Assembly (NCBI GenBank): GCA_024689525.1
Contig: JAILDI010000195.1
Coordinates: forward strand, 1 to 29,732
Length of the DNA stretch: 29,732 bases
Reading direction: 5' to 3'
Origin: Bacteroidales bacterium
GTDB taxonomy: Bacteria; Bacteroidota; Bacteroidia; Bacteroidales; UBA932
The translations under genes were made by a program, and so were the position numbers. How positions within the stretch are numbered: the stretch's first letter is position 1; the number at the start of each line of letters is the position of its first letter. Of the stretch, positions 22,939 through 29,732 are shown piece after piece. The notes under the pieces are model-generated. The model saw nothing but the letters and a program-made list of their open reading frames with translations. It ran no database searches and was not told where the DNA came from.

Positions 22939-24093
22939 ATGAGACATCACTACTGTTTGCCCATCCTTATGGCTTTGGTTATTTCCTGCGGCACGCAGGA
23001 GAAAATACCCGTGAACAAAATTGCAGCCCTGTCCGCCGTTCAATGCTCGATTATGGAGCCGTCGCTAACGGAGGATACTATGCCGCGCAATTTCCAAAAC
23101 GGAGAGTTGGTCCTGTCCGACACACATTGGTGGTGCAGCGGTTTCTTCCCCGGTGTGTGCTGGTACAGCTACAAGTTGGGCGGAGGCGATGCAATGAAGG
23201 AAATGGCGTTGAGGCAAACGGCAAAGCTCCTGGATGTTTCACGCCTCACCGGTGATCACGACCTTGGTTTCCAGGTGCTTCCGTCGGCAGGGGAAGCATA
23301 TGCGGAAACAGGTGATACGATTTATCTCAATACCATACGGACGGCTGCAGCACAGCTTGCCGGGCGCTTTTCGCCGGTCACGGGTGTAATGAAAAGCTGG
23401 AACAGGAAGGATGTCCCATACCCTGTCATCATCGACAATATGATGAATCTGGAACTTCTCACGCGGGCGGCAAAGCTCTGTAATGAACCGCAGTGGCGTG
23501 AGATAGCCATTACACACGCCAGGACCACCATCCGCAATCATTTCCGCCCGGATTATTCCAGTTACCACATGGTGGTATACAATCCGGAGGATGGCACTGT
23601 TATCAGCCGCCAGACGGTTCAGGGTTATGCCGACGAATCAGCCTGGTCCAGGGGCCAGGCCTGGGGCCTGTATGGTTACACGATGATGTACAGGGAAACG
23701 GGAGAGGAGGAATTCTTGCAGCAGGCCGAAAACATCGCAGCTTTCCTGCTGCCTAAACTCGAAGGGCGCCCGGTTCCGCCGTGGGATTTCGACGCCCCGG
23801 AAGAATCCATCGGGCAGGATGATGCATCGGCCGGCGCAATAATGGCCTCCGCTTTGTTCGAGCTCGCTACGCTCACAAAGGATGCATCTCTTTCGGAACG
23901 CTACCGGAAACAGGCAGAGACTACGCTCAGCGCCTTATGCGGGGAGAAATATCTTGCAAAGGAAGGTGAATGCGGCGGCTTCATCCTGAAGCACAGCACC
24001 GGGCACTATCCGAAAGGCGGCGAGGTGGATGTCCCCCTCACCTACGGCGATTACTATTTTATGGAAGCCGTCTGGCGCTATAAGAATCTGTGA
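22939..24093 (+). CDS. GH88 unsaturated glucuronyl hydrolase lipoprotein
   Basis: From the ATG at 22939 this is a 384-residue lipoprotein (MRHHYCLPILMALVISC, lipobox ending at Cys17). An upstream in-frame start at 22909 would cover the -7 box. It has the (alpha/alpha)6 GH88 motifs: WWCSGFFPGVCWYSY, D108 in GDHDLGF, D167 in PVIIDNMMNLELL (equivalents of Asp88 and Asp149 in Bacillus UGL), ESAWSRGQAWGLYGYTMM and DASAGAIMASALFELA. The family hydrolyses the 4,5-unsaturated uronic acid left at the non-reducing end by polysaccharide lyases, so it acts directly after the two heparinase-like lyases. It is transcribed divergently from the regulator. Its end overlaps the convergent fructokinase end by 16 bp, so no terminator fits between them. 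Confidence 0.92.
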   Translation: MRHHYCLPILMALVISCGTQEKIPVNKIAALSAVQCSIMEPSLTEDTMPRNFQNGELVLSDTHWWCSGFFPGVCWYSYKLGGGDAMKEMALRQTAKLLDVSRLTGDHDLGFQVLPSAGEAYAETGDTIYLNTIRTAAAQLAGRFSPVTGVMKSWNRKDVPYPVIIDNMMNLELLTRAAKLCNEPQWREIAITHARTTIRNHFRPDYSSYHMVVYNPEDGTVISRQTVQGYADESAWSRGQAWGLYGYTMMYRETGEEEFLQQAENIAAFLLPKLEGRPVPPWDFDAPEESIGQDDASAGAIMASALFELATLTKDASLSERYRKQAETTLSALCGEKYLAKEGECGGFILKHSTGHYPKGGEVDVPLTYGDYYFMEAVWRYKNL

Positions 24094-24932
24094 GGCACTA
24101 TTGCGCCGTGTGATTCGCACACCATAGCTGAAATCTTCACTGCTTTTGCGTGAGCATCGGCAGGGGTTTCACCCTGCAAGATTGATGATACGAAGGCTGC
24201 GGTGAAGGAATCTCCGGCTCCTACTGTGTCCACAACTTTTACCTTTGGAGTGTCAAGATGAGACAGGAGTCCGTCCCGGCCGTACACCTCGCTGTCTTTT
24301 GCCCCGCACGTATATATAAGGTAGTCGAGGGAATAGTGTTTCACGATGGCGTCGATATCTGCAAGTGAGGTCAATGCCATCACGACGGGAAGCTCTTCTT
24401 CGTTGAGTTTGAGCGCGGTGGCCCTTTCCAGGGAGGCCTCAATGACTTCTTTGCTGTAGTAGTGTTGCCTGAGGTTGATGTCGAACACTTTCATCGCCCC
24501 TTCGGGAACGGCATCAAGGATCCGCAGAATAGCTTTGCGCGAGCCTACCGACCTTTGGGCAAGGCTGCCCCAGCAGACTGCATCGGCCCCGGATGCCAGT
24601 TCAAGGATCTCCGGAGTGGCTTTCAAGGCATCCCACGCTACGTTTTCAAGAATCCTGTAAGTGGGGACTCCTTTCTGGTCGAGTTCCACGAGGACCCGGC
24701 TGGTGGGTAAGCCGTTACGCTGCAAATAATCTGTCCTGAGCCCGAATGAACGGCATGCCTCTATGGTTTCTTCACCCAGTTCATCATTTCCGACTGCGCT
24801 CACGGGATAGCTGTCTGCGCCAAGCTGTTGGGCGTGATACGCAAAATTCACCGGTGCACCGCCGAGCGCCTTTTTCCCGGGAAGGCAATCCCATACTATT
24901 TCTCCTATTCCCAGGATTCTTTTTTTACCCAT
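24078..24932 (-). CDS. PfkB-family fructokinase
   Basis: A 284-residue cytoplasmic sugar kinase of the ribokinase/PfkB family. It has the N-terminal GIGEIVWDCLPG and GGAPVNFAYHAQQLGAD segments, VSAVGNDELGEE, WGSLAQR, FDINLRQHYYS, and the C-terminal ATP/anion-hole motif VVDTVGAGDSFTAAF with catalytic D241. The pattern, especially GEIVWDxLPGKKxLGGAPxNFAYH, closely resembles Bacteroides fructokinases of fructan loci, so fructose to fructose 6-phosphate is the likely reaction. It begins 6 bp after the GH92 mannosidase gene and ends an operon that also encodes a lyxose/mannose isomerase. This supports a mannose to fructose to fructose 6-phosphate route. Confidence 0.88.
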   Translation of the reverse strand: MGKKRILGIGEIVWDCLPGKKALGGAPVNFAYHAQQLGADSYPVSAVGNDELGEETIEACRSFGLRTDYLQRNGLPTSRVLVELDQKGVPTYRILENVAWDALKATPEILELASGADAVCWGSLAQRSVGSRKAILRILDAVPEGAMKVFDINLRQHYYSKEVIEASLERATALKLNEEELPVVMALTSLADIDAIVKHYSLDYLIYTCGAKDSEVYGRDGLLSHLDTPKVKVVDTVGAGDSFTAAFVSSILQGETPADAHAKAVKISAMVCESHGAIVPHRFL

Positions 24933-24938
24933 AACTGA

Positions 24939-27017
24939 TTAATGCACTAATTCTTTGTGTGAAATGAAATTTTTATTCAACAGCCGGGAGCCGGGTGTGA
25001 GGACGATTCTATGGCCGTCCGGCCGGGTGATCACCGCCTTGTCGAAAAGCGGCGCCCCAACAGCGTACTGTGCGCTTGCCGGACACACAGGATAGAAACC
25101 GAGGGCGGAAAACACGTACCAGGCACTTGTCTGGCCGTTGTCTTCATCGCCACAGTAGCCATCCGGTGCGGGGGAGTATAACCTGTCCATAACATCGCGG
25201 ACATGGGCTATGGTCTTGTCACGGGTGCCGCACCAGTTGTAGAGATAAATCATATGCTGGATGGGCTGATTCCCGTGGGCATAGTTTCCCATATTCATAA
25301 TCTGCATCTCGCGGATTTCGTGGATGGTGAATCCGTAATAGCTGTCATCGAATATCGGCGGAAGGCTGAATACGCTGTCCAGTTTGGCTTCGAAGGCTTC
25401 CGGCCCTCCCATCATCTCCATCAAGCCCGGAATGTCGTGGAAAACGCTCCAGGTGTAGTGCCAGGCATTGCCTTCCGTGAAATCCCCGCCCCATTTGAAG
25501 GGGTTGAAATCTGCGGGGAAGGAGCCATCGGCACATCGGCCGCTCATAAGGCCATAATCTTTTCTGAAGACATTGCGCCAGTTGCCAGAGGCTTTCTCAT
25601 ATGTGCTTACGTCCTTGCCAAGAGCCTTTCCAAGTTGGGCGATGCACCAGTCGTCGTAGGCATATTCAAGCGTGGAGGATGCGCTCTCGCGTATGCCGGC
25701 ATCGCAGGGAATATAGCCAAGGGAGTCATAGTACTGCCATCCTTTGCGCCCGCTGGCGGAACCTTCCGTATATGCGTGAGCATCGTGCTCCAAGGCCTCG
25801 TAAAGAGTTTCATAGTCTCCCGGGATGCCCTTGAAATAGGCCTCTGCCACCATCGAAGCGCTATTGTTGCCGATCATACAGTCGCGATGACCGGGACTGG
25901 ACCATTCGGGCAGCATACCGCTTTCCCGGTAGTGATTTACGTAGCCTTCGATTATCTTCTCCGCCTGGTCCGGATACACCAGATAGAGGAGGGCGAAAAG
26001 GCTACGGAACGTATCCCACAGGCCTGTATCTGTGAAAAGATAGCCGTCGTGGACCTGCCCGTCGTGCGGGCTGTAATGCACGCGGCGGCCGTCGGCGGTT
26101 ATCTCAGAGAAATCGCGGGGGAAAAGTGTGCTTCGGTAAAGACAACTGTAGAAAGTGCGTCTCTGCTCGTATGTGCCTCCTCTTACCAGGATGCGGCCAA
26201 GGATATCGTTCCAACGGGCTTTCCCTTTTGCGGCGATTCGGTCGAAATCACCGTCGCCCAGTTCGGATAGATTTACTTCCGCCTGCGCGAAGTCAATAAA
26301 TGACGATGCCACTTTGAAACCTACCTTCTGACCGCGCTTTGTGGGGAATCCCAGTATGGCGTGCCCGTCCGCCACTTCTGAGAAGGCATAAGGTGTGTCG
26401 CACTGTATCACAAACCAGTTGTGGAAATTTGCGGCAACACCTCCGCTATTTGCCGTGGAGTAGCCCCGTACTGTGTTTCCAGCTATCTCCAGGCCTTCTC
26501 CGTCAATGACCATATAGGACATCTCACGCTCCGGGTAAGTTATGCGGAAAACGGCAGCCCTTTCTGTCGGAGCAATCTCTACGAAGGAATCGTGATCGGC
26601 AAGATAGACACTATAATAGTAAGGCTTGGCTGTTTCCGCTTTGTGGGAGAACCAACTGGCGCGCGCATCCTCGTCGGCTATCGGCCCTGTGGTAACCGGC
26701 ATCAGCGAAAAGTAGCCGTAGTCGCCCATCCAGGGGCTTGCCTGATGAGTTTGCTTGAATCCACGAATCTTCTCGTCGGTGTACACATATGACCATCCGT
26801 CTCCAGTGCGGCCCGTCTGAGGGGTCCAGAAATGAGTGCCCCAGGGGAGCGCTATCGCCGGATATGTATTACCAGTGGAAAGCAGAGGCTTGGACATTGT
26901 GCCCACAAGGGGATTCACCAGGTCTGAAAGTTCCGTTTTGTCCGAATGGTTGCAGCAGGAGAGAACCGTCACAAAGGCGGTTACAAGCAGGATGCCCTTA
27001 ACTGTAATAGCTTTCAT
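24939..27017 (-). CDS. GH92-family alpha-mannosidase lipoprotein
   Basis: Starting at the ATG at 27017 gives a lipoprotein signal (FVTVLSC, Cys21) and 692 residues; an earlier in-frame start at 27062 lies in the aldolase coding region. GH92 motifs are clear: NPLVGT, GNTYPAIALPWGTHFWTPQTG, GFKQTHQASPWMGDYGYFSLMPV, FTDTGLWDTFRSLFALL, LPEWSSPGHRDCMIGN, and GDEDNGQTSAWYVFSALGFYPVCP from residue 623. The family comprises calcium-dependent exo-acting alpha-mannosidases, mainly active on N-glycan or yeast mannan-type mannosides. The protein stops soon after HKELVH, without the final Gly-rich strand usual after the HxDI-like motif, so its C-terminus is somewhat short. It lies between the aldolase (7 bp) and fructokinase (6 bp). 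The released mannose would enter through the isomerase of the same operon. Confidence 0.93.
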   Translation of the reverse strand: MKAITVKGILLVTAFVTVLSCCNHSDKTELSDLVNPLVGTMSKPLLSTGNTYPAIALPWGTHFWTPQTGRTGDGWSYVYTDEKIRGFKQTHQASPWMGDYGYFSLMPVTTGPIADEDARASWFSHKAETAKPYYYSVYLADHDSFVEIAPTERAAVFRITYPEREMSYMVIDGEGLEIAGNTVRGYSTANSGGVAANFHNWFVIQCDTPYAFSEVADGHAILGFPTKRGQKVGFKVASSFIDFAQAEVNLSELGDGDFDRIAAKGKARWNDILGRILVRGGTYEQRRTFYSCLYRSTLFPRDFSEITADGRRVHYSPHDGQVHDGYLFTDTGLWDTFRSLFALLYLVYPDQAEKIIEGYVNHYRESGMLPEWSSPGHRDCMIGNNSASMVAEAYFKGIPGDYETLYEALEHDAHAYTEGSASGRKGWQYYDSLGYIPCDAGIRESASSTLEYAYDDWCIAQLGKALGKDVSTYEKASGNWRNVFRKDYGLMSGRCADGSFPADFNPFKWGGDFTEGNAWHYTWSVFHDIPGLMEMMGGPEAFEAKLDSVFSLPPIFDDSYYGFTIHEIREMQIMNMGNYAHGNQPIQHMIYLYNWCGTRDKTIAHVRDVMDRLYSPAPDGYCGDEDNGQTSAWYVFSALGFYPVCPASAQYAVGAPLFDKAVITRPDGHRIVLTPGSRLLNKNFISHKELVH

Positions 27018-27024
27018 AAACTGC

Positions 27025-27858
27025 TTATTTGCCGGAAAAGACCCGGATGGCCTTTGAAACATCCTCTTTCATTGCCTTCATTGCGGCGAACTCCACATCG
27101 TGAAGATATGACGTGGTGCCGGATGCAATCACTTCTGCTGCTGCGTTGTACCCGGCCTTGGACATGTATGAGTAGTAGTTTATCTTTCGGATTCCGGCCT
27201 TGATGGCGCGGGTATAATCTGCCGGGGATACGCCGGATCCTCCATGCATAACCAGGGGAACGCCAGTGGTTTTGCGGCAGGAAGCGATGACGTCGAAATC
27301 AAGGACAGGGTCTGATTTATAGAAACCGTGGGCGGTGCCGAAAGCGATTGCAAGTGCGTCCACGCCTGTTTTCCGGACGAAATCCGCCGCCTCATCGGGA
27401 TCTGTATAAAAGTCTTCCGGATTGGCGGTGCCGTCTTCGCGGGTGGCAAGACGCCCAAGTTCTGCTTCCACGCCGATTCCCTTGGCGTGACACATCTCCA
27501 CCACGCGGCGTGTAAGGGCAACGTTTTCTTCGTATGGCTTTGCGGAGGCGTCTATCATAATGGACGTGAATCCAAGTTCCACGGCCTTTTCAATCATCGG
27601 AAGGGTTTCTCCGTGGTCGAGGTGCACGCACACCGGAACTTTGGCGTTGCGGGCCACTGCCAGCATTGCGGGCCCGACCATAGAGATGTCGTTAAACACG
27701 TTATGCACCTGAGCGTGGGCAATGATGACGGGTTCGTTGAGTTCTTCCGCTGCCGCCACCACGGCCTGCAATGAATCGAAACCAGTGGCATTGAACATAC
27801 CGATGGCCTTCCCGTCCCGTTCGGCGAGCGCAAGGATTTCCTGAAGATTTACAAGCAT
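27025..27858 (-). CDS. Class II (zinc) ketose-phosphate aldolase
   Basis: The ATG at 27858 gives 277 residues; the in-frame extension to 27972 lies entirely within the isomerase gene. The fold is a class II fructose/tagatose-bisphosphate aldolase: D81 and H82 in CVHLDHGET, E131 in VEAELGRL, H177 in FGTAHGFYKSDP and H205 in MHGGSGV supply the catalytic Asp and zinc ligands. The family splits ketose (bis)phosphates into dihydroxyacetone phosphate and an aldehyde. The phosphate-contact loop, usually KINVNTE or KVNIDTD, reads KINYYSYM here. The substrate may therefore differ from fructose 1,6-bisphosphate, for example a ketose 1-phosphate. It starts 4 bp after the isomerase gene. Confidence 0.85.
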   Translation of the reverse strand: MLVNLQEILALAERDGKAIGMFNATGFDSLQAVVAAAEELNEPVIIAHAQVHNVFNDISMVGPAMLAVARNAKVPVCVHLDHGETLPMIEKAVELGFTSIMIDASAKPYEENVALTRRVVEMCHAKGIGVEAELGRLATREDGTANPEDFYTDPDEAADFVRKTGVDALAIAFGTAHGFYKSDPVLDFDVIASCRKTTGVPLVMHGGSGVSPADYTRAIKAGIRKINYYSYMSKAGYNAAAEVIASGTTSYLHDVEFAAMKAMKEDVSKAIRVFSGK

Positions 27859-27862
27859 AAAA

Positions 27863-28537
27863 CTACAAATCGGGGTATTCGTTACACAAGAGGATTTCCG
27901 CAGGAACATCTTCTTCGATGTCCGGGAATCGACCCACGGGCTCCAGGAAGCGGTTATCCGCGCTATCGTCATTCACCATTGAAACCTCTCCTATGAGGCA
28001 GGTTCCTCCTTCTGCCCAGAAAGTATGATATATATAAGGTGTATAGCATACGCTCTGGCCTTTGCGTATGGTATAGGTCTTGCCGGGCTCAAAAGCCGTG
28101 AGAACGCCATCCAGGCGCAGCCACACCATACCGTCTTCTATCAATTGCTCCGTCTTGGGATCTGCGTTCCACAGCTTCATACAGAACGAACCGTCTCCTT
28201 CGCGGAAGATAATGTCTTCCATCTTGTTCCAATGGAAATGTATGGGGGTAACCTGGCCGGGGCGCACCATCATAATCTTTTCGCAATATGGCTTGCGGTC
28301 ATATGCCGGATTGCCGTTACGGAGGGTAATCAGAGACAGGCCGATGTGCTCAAAATCGCCACTGCCGAAATCGGTGATGTCCCATCCCATGCAGTTGCGC
28401 TTTATTTCCTCGCACTCTTTTCCTTTGGAAGCCCAATCATCCGGGGACCAGAATGCCCAGTCCGGCAGATGGAAAAGATATTTGGCGCATAACTCCTTGT
28501 TGGCGCGGATAATCGCATTGATTTCGGATCTTTTCAT
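27863..28537 (-). CDS. D-lyxose ketol-isomerase (D-lyxose/D-mannose isomerase), cupin fold
   Basis: A 224-residue cupin protein of the YdaE-type D-lyxose isomerase family. Metal ligands H100, H102 and E107 lie in PIHFHWNKMEDIIFREGDG, and the fourth, H171, in YTPYIYHTFWAE. The family interconverts D-lyxose and D-xylulose, and characterised members also interconvert D-mannose and D-fructose with Mn2+. Given the GH92 mannosidase and fructokinase of the same operon, mannose to fructose is the more likely role here (inference). It overlaps the stop of the upstream kinase by 4 bp and precedes the aldolase by 4 bp. Length is normal for the family. Confidence 0.88.
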   Translation of the reverse strand: MKRSEINAIIRANKELCAKYLFHLPDWAFWSPDDWASKGKECEEIKRNCMGWDITDFGSGDFEHIGLSLITLRNGNPAYDRKPYCEKIMMVRPGQVTPIHFHWNKMEDIIFREGDGSFCMKLWNADPKTEQLIEDGMVWLRLDGVLTAFEPGKTYTIRKGQSVCYTPYIYHTFWAEGGTCLIGEVSMVNDDSADNRFLEPVGRFPDIEEDVPAEILLCNEYPDL

Positions 28538-29541
28538 TTCTTCTGGTTTTTCAGGAAAGACAATATGGTTTCCAATGTAGGTGCACCACCCGTGGATGTG
28601 GCGCTGAACAGGTTGAAACGTGCACTAGCCGATGCGAATTCAAGCATTTTCTGCAAACCCCATCCCTCGTGTATGGCATAAAGGGCACCGGCGCAGAATG
28701 CATCACCGGCTCCCACGGAAGATACGATTTCGCTGCGGTCGACGTGGAATGAAGGAGTAAAGCATACCTCGCCGTTGCTGGCTGCGGCCACACCTCCTTC
28801 GGGGAAATGTATTACGACAAGTTTACGGACTCCCCGTTTCAGCAGGCTTGCGGCTGCATTTCTGATTGCCGATATATCCGGGCCGTCTTCGCCGCGGAGC
28901 TGGATTCCCAGGCAGTTTTCGGCCTCCACTTCGTTGATTATAAGATAATCTACATATCTCAGGCAGGGAAGAACAACCTTGCGGTAGCGGTCTCCTTCTT
29001 CCGAAACAACATCGACCGATGTCTCGTAGCCAAGCTTCTGCAAGCCGTCAAGCGCTCGTGCGGCAGCCACTCCGTATTCCGGGTCTTCCTTGTCCAGCGA
29101 GTCCAGCAGCAGGAGGTATCCCAGGTGGAAGATTCGGGCGGGAGACTTGCAGGCGAGGACTTGATCAACGGTGAGTTCCGCATTGGCGCCGCGGCAATGG
29201 AAAAAGGTCCGGGTGCCGTCTCCGCTCGTTTCAGACATTACGTCAGTGTATGAAGTTGATGCTGTCTCCAGAACTTTGAGGTTTGAACGGTCGATTCCGA
29301 AACGGTCGCATGCATCAAGGCACATCTTGCCGAATCTGTCGGCCCCGATACAGCCGCCTGCATATAAGGGAATGCCGCTTCGCATAGCGGCCAGGTCGGC
29401 CAGAACGTTGTGTGCGCAGCCGCCCAGGCCTTCCTCCTGGCGGAAGATTGTTGCAAGATTACCCTTTCGGGGATATGTTTCGATGAATTTGACATTGTCG
29501 ACAATCCAGTTGCCGACGGCGATTATTCCTTTTCGTTCCAT
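28534..29541 (-). CDS. PfkB-family sugar kinase
   Basis: From the ATG at 29541 (an upstream TTG at 29550 overlaps the -7 box) this is a 335-residue ribokinase-like kinase. It shows IAVGNWIVDNVKF, the glycine-rich EEGLGGCAHNVLADLAAMR, AGGCIGADRFG and the catalytic SSVGAGDAFCAGAL with D280. The N-terminal segment differs from that of the fructokinase at 24932, so it probably has another substrate, such as fructose 1- or 6-phosphate or xylulose. It heads the isomerase-aldolase-mannosidase-fructokinase operon, suggesting that it makes the phosphorylated ketose cleaved by the aldolase. The exact position phosphorylated cannot be read from sequence. Confidence 0.85.
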   Translation of the reverse strand: MERKGIIAVGNWIVDNVKFIETYPRKGNLATIFRQEEGLGGCAHNVLADLAAMRSGIPLYAGGCIGADRFGKMCLDACDRFGIDRSNLKVLETASTSYTDVMSETSGDGTRTFFHCRGANAELTVDQVLACKSPARIFHLGYLLLLDSLDKEDPEYGVAAARALDGLQKLGYETSVDVVSEEGDRYRKVVLPCLRYVDYLIINEVEAENCLGIQLRGEDGPDISAIRNAAASLLKRGVRKLVVIHFPEGGVAAASNGEVCFTPSFHVDRSEIVSSVGAGDAFCAGALYAIHEGWGLQKMLEFASASARFNLFSATSTGGAPTLETILSFLKNQKK

Positions 29542-29547
29542 ATACTG

Positions 29548-29555
29548 CAAATATA
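29548..29555 (-). promoter_or_regulatory. Candidate -7 box of the kinase/isomerase/mannosidase operon
   Basis: The minus strand reads TATATTTG, a perfect -7 box, and only 6 nt separate it from the ATG at 29541. This is the same geometry as at the lyase operon. No convincing -33 element is visible. No copy of the TAAAACGTTTTA palindrome was seen here. Confidence 0.5.
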
Positions 29556-29567
29556 TAAATTAATTGT

Positions 29568-29575
29568 TAATTTTG
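29568..29575 (+). promoter_or_regulatory. Candidate -7 box of the right-edge gene
   Basis: TAATTTTG matches TAnnTTTG and lies 23 bp before the ATG at 29599. It is divergent from the kinase promoter within a 57-bp gap. The -33 region is weak. Confidence 0.45.
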
Positions 29576-29598
29576 CGTCAGCGAAAAAATATACGAAA

Positions 29599-29732
29599 AT
29601 GAAAAGTATCTCCCAAACCAAGAGGGAAGCCCGCGAGTGCCTCAAGGGCCACTGGACTCCCGGCGTGCTGGCAACGGCCGTGTTTTTCCTGATTGTCATG
29701 GCGTGCACGTCACCCAGCTATCTGTACCAGTT
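29599..29732 (+). CDS. N-terminal fragment of a DUF975-like membrane protein
   Basis: An open frame starting with ATG at 29599 runs to the right edge (44 codons). It begins MKSISQTKREARECLKGHW, followed by TPGVLATAVFFLIVMAC, a hydrophobic segment that looks like the first membrane helix. The pattern of a short amphipathic N-terminus with xxKREAREcLKGxW and then a helix is that of DUF975 inner-membrane proteins, whose function is unknown. It is divergent from the carbohydrate operon and has its own -7 box. Confidence 0.6.
   Translation, partial: MKSISQTKREARECLKGHWTPGVLATAVFFLIVMACTSPSYLYQ

Noticed and set aside
24078..24093. Possible terminator between the convergent GH88 and fructokinase genes
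   Set aside because: The two coding regions overlap by 16 bp and no hairpin followed by a T-run was seen. The same holds for the 3-bp gap at 1084-1086.
25203..26270. A 355-codon plus-strand open frame
   Set aside because: It lies entirely antisense to the GH92 coding region, has no recognisable domain or signal, and is best explained by codon bias of the real gene. The same applies to other long antisense frames at 3773-4570, 17091-17864, 20094-20759 and 20913-21818.
27859..27972. N-terminal extension of the aldolase
   Set aside because: The extension overlaps the isomerase coding region throughout and has no family similarity; the ATG at 27858 begins exactly where the aldolase family does.
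29556..29567. AATTAATT-type palindrome in the divergent gap before the kinase operon
   Set aside because: It is a simple A/T palindrome expected in such sequence and does not resemble the TAAAACGTTTTA operator.
1..29732. CRISPR arrays, tRNA/rRNA genes, insertion sequences
   Set aside because: No regularly spaced repeats, transposase-like proteins, terminal inverted repeats or structural RNA genes were recognised on either strand when read by eye.

Overview
The window looks like a chromosome segment of a gut- or rumen-type Bacteroidales bacterium. The evidence is SusC/SusD-type outer-membrane genes, Bacteroidetes -7 boxes (TAnnTTTG) before the first genes of units, BACON and fimbrillin-like lipoproteins, and many secreted carbohydrate enzymes. 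No ribosomal RNA, tRNA, CRISPR array or insertion sequence was seen. Coding density is very high; the four non-coding gaps that carry promoters are 57 to 123 bp, and no gap reaches 300 bp.

Layout. (1) 1-105: the start of an unrecognised minus-strand gene. (2) 219-1083, plus strand: a two-gene HEPN/MNT toxin-antitoxin module whose MNT antitoxin carries an N-terminal XRE helix-turn-helix. (3) 18311 down to 1087, minus strand: a roughly 17-kb, tightly packed polysaccharide utilization locus (PUL). In transcription order it holds two paralogous heparinase II/III-family lyases, a 48-residue small protein, a fimbrillin/BACON/FISUMP-like lipoprotein, a BACON lipoprotein, a short SusC-like protein lacking a TonB box, a SusC-like receptor, a SusD-like lipoprotein, a zinc dehydrogenase, a CE7-type acetyl esterase and a glycosidase-like lipoprotein. 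(4) 22815 down to 18383, minus strand: a LacI-family regulator, an FAD-dependent oxidoreductase and a sodium:solute symporter. (5) 22939-24093, plus strand: a GH88 unsaturated uronyl hydrolase lipoprotein, divergent from the regulator. (6) 29541 down to 24078, minus strand: a PfkB kinase, a D-lyxose/D-mannose isomerase, a class II aldolase, a GH92 alpha-mannosidase lipoprotein and a fructokinase. (7) 29599 to the right edge, plus strand: the start of a DUF975-like membrane protein.

How it fits together (inference). The lyases would cut an acidic, probably acetylated, uronate-containing glycan by beta-elimination. GH88 would remove the unsaturated terminal uronate from the products. SusC/SusD would import oligosaccharides across the outer membrane and the symporter would carry a released sugar across the inner membrane. 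An identical 12-bp palindrome (TAAAACGTTTTA) sits before the lyase operon and in the regulator/GH88 divergent region, so the LacI-type protein is the obvious candidate regulator of the lyases, GH88 and itself. The separate 29541-24078 unit reads as mannoside use: GH92 releases mannose, the isomerase makes fructose, and the kinases and aldolase feed glycolysis. No copy of the palindrome was seen before that unit.
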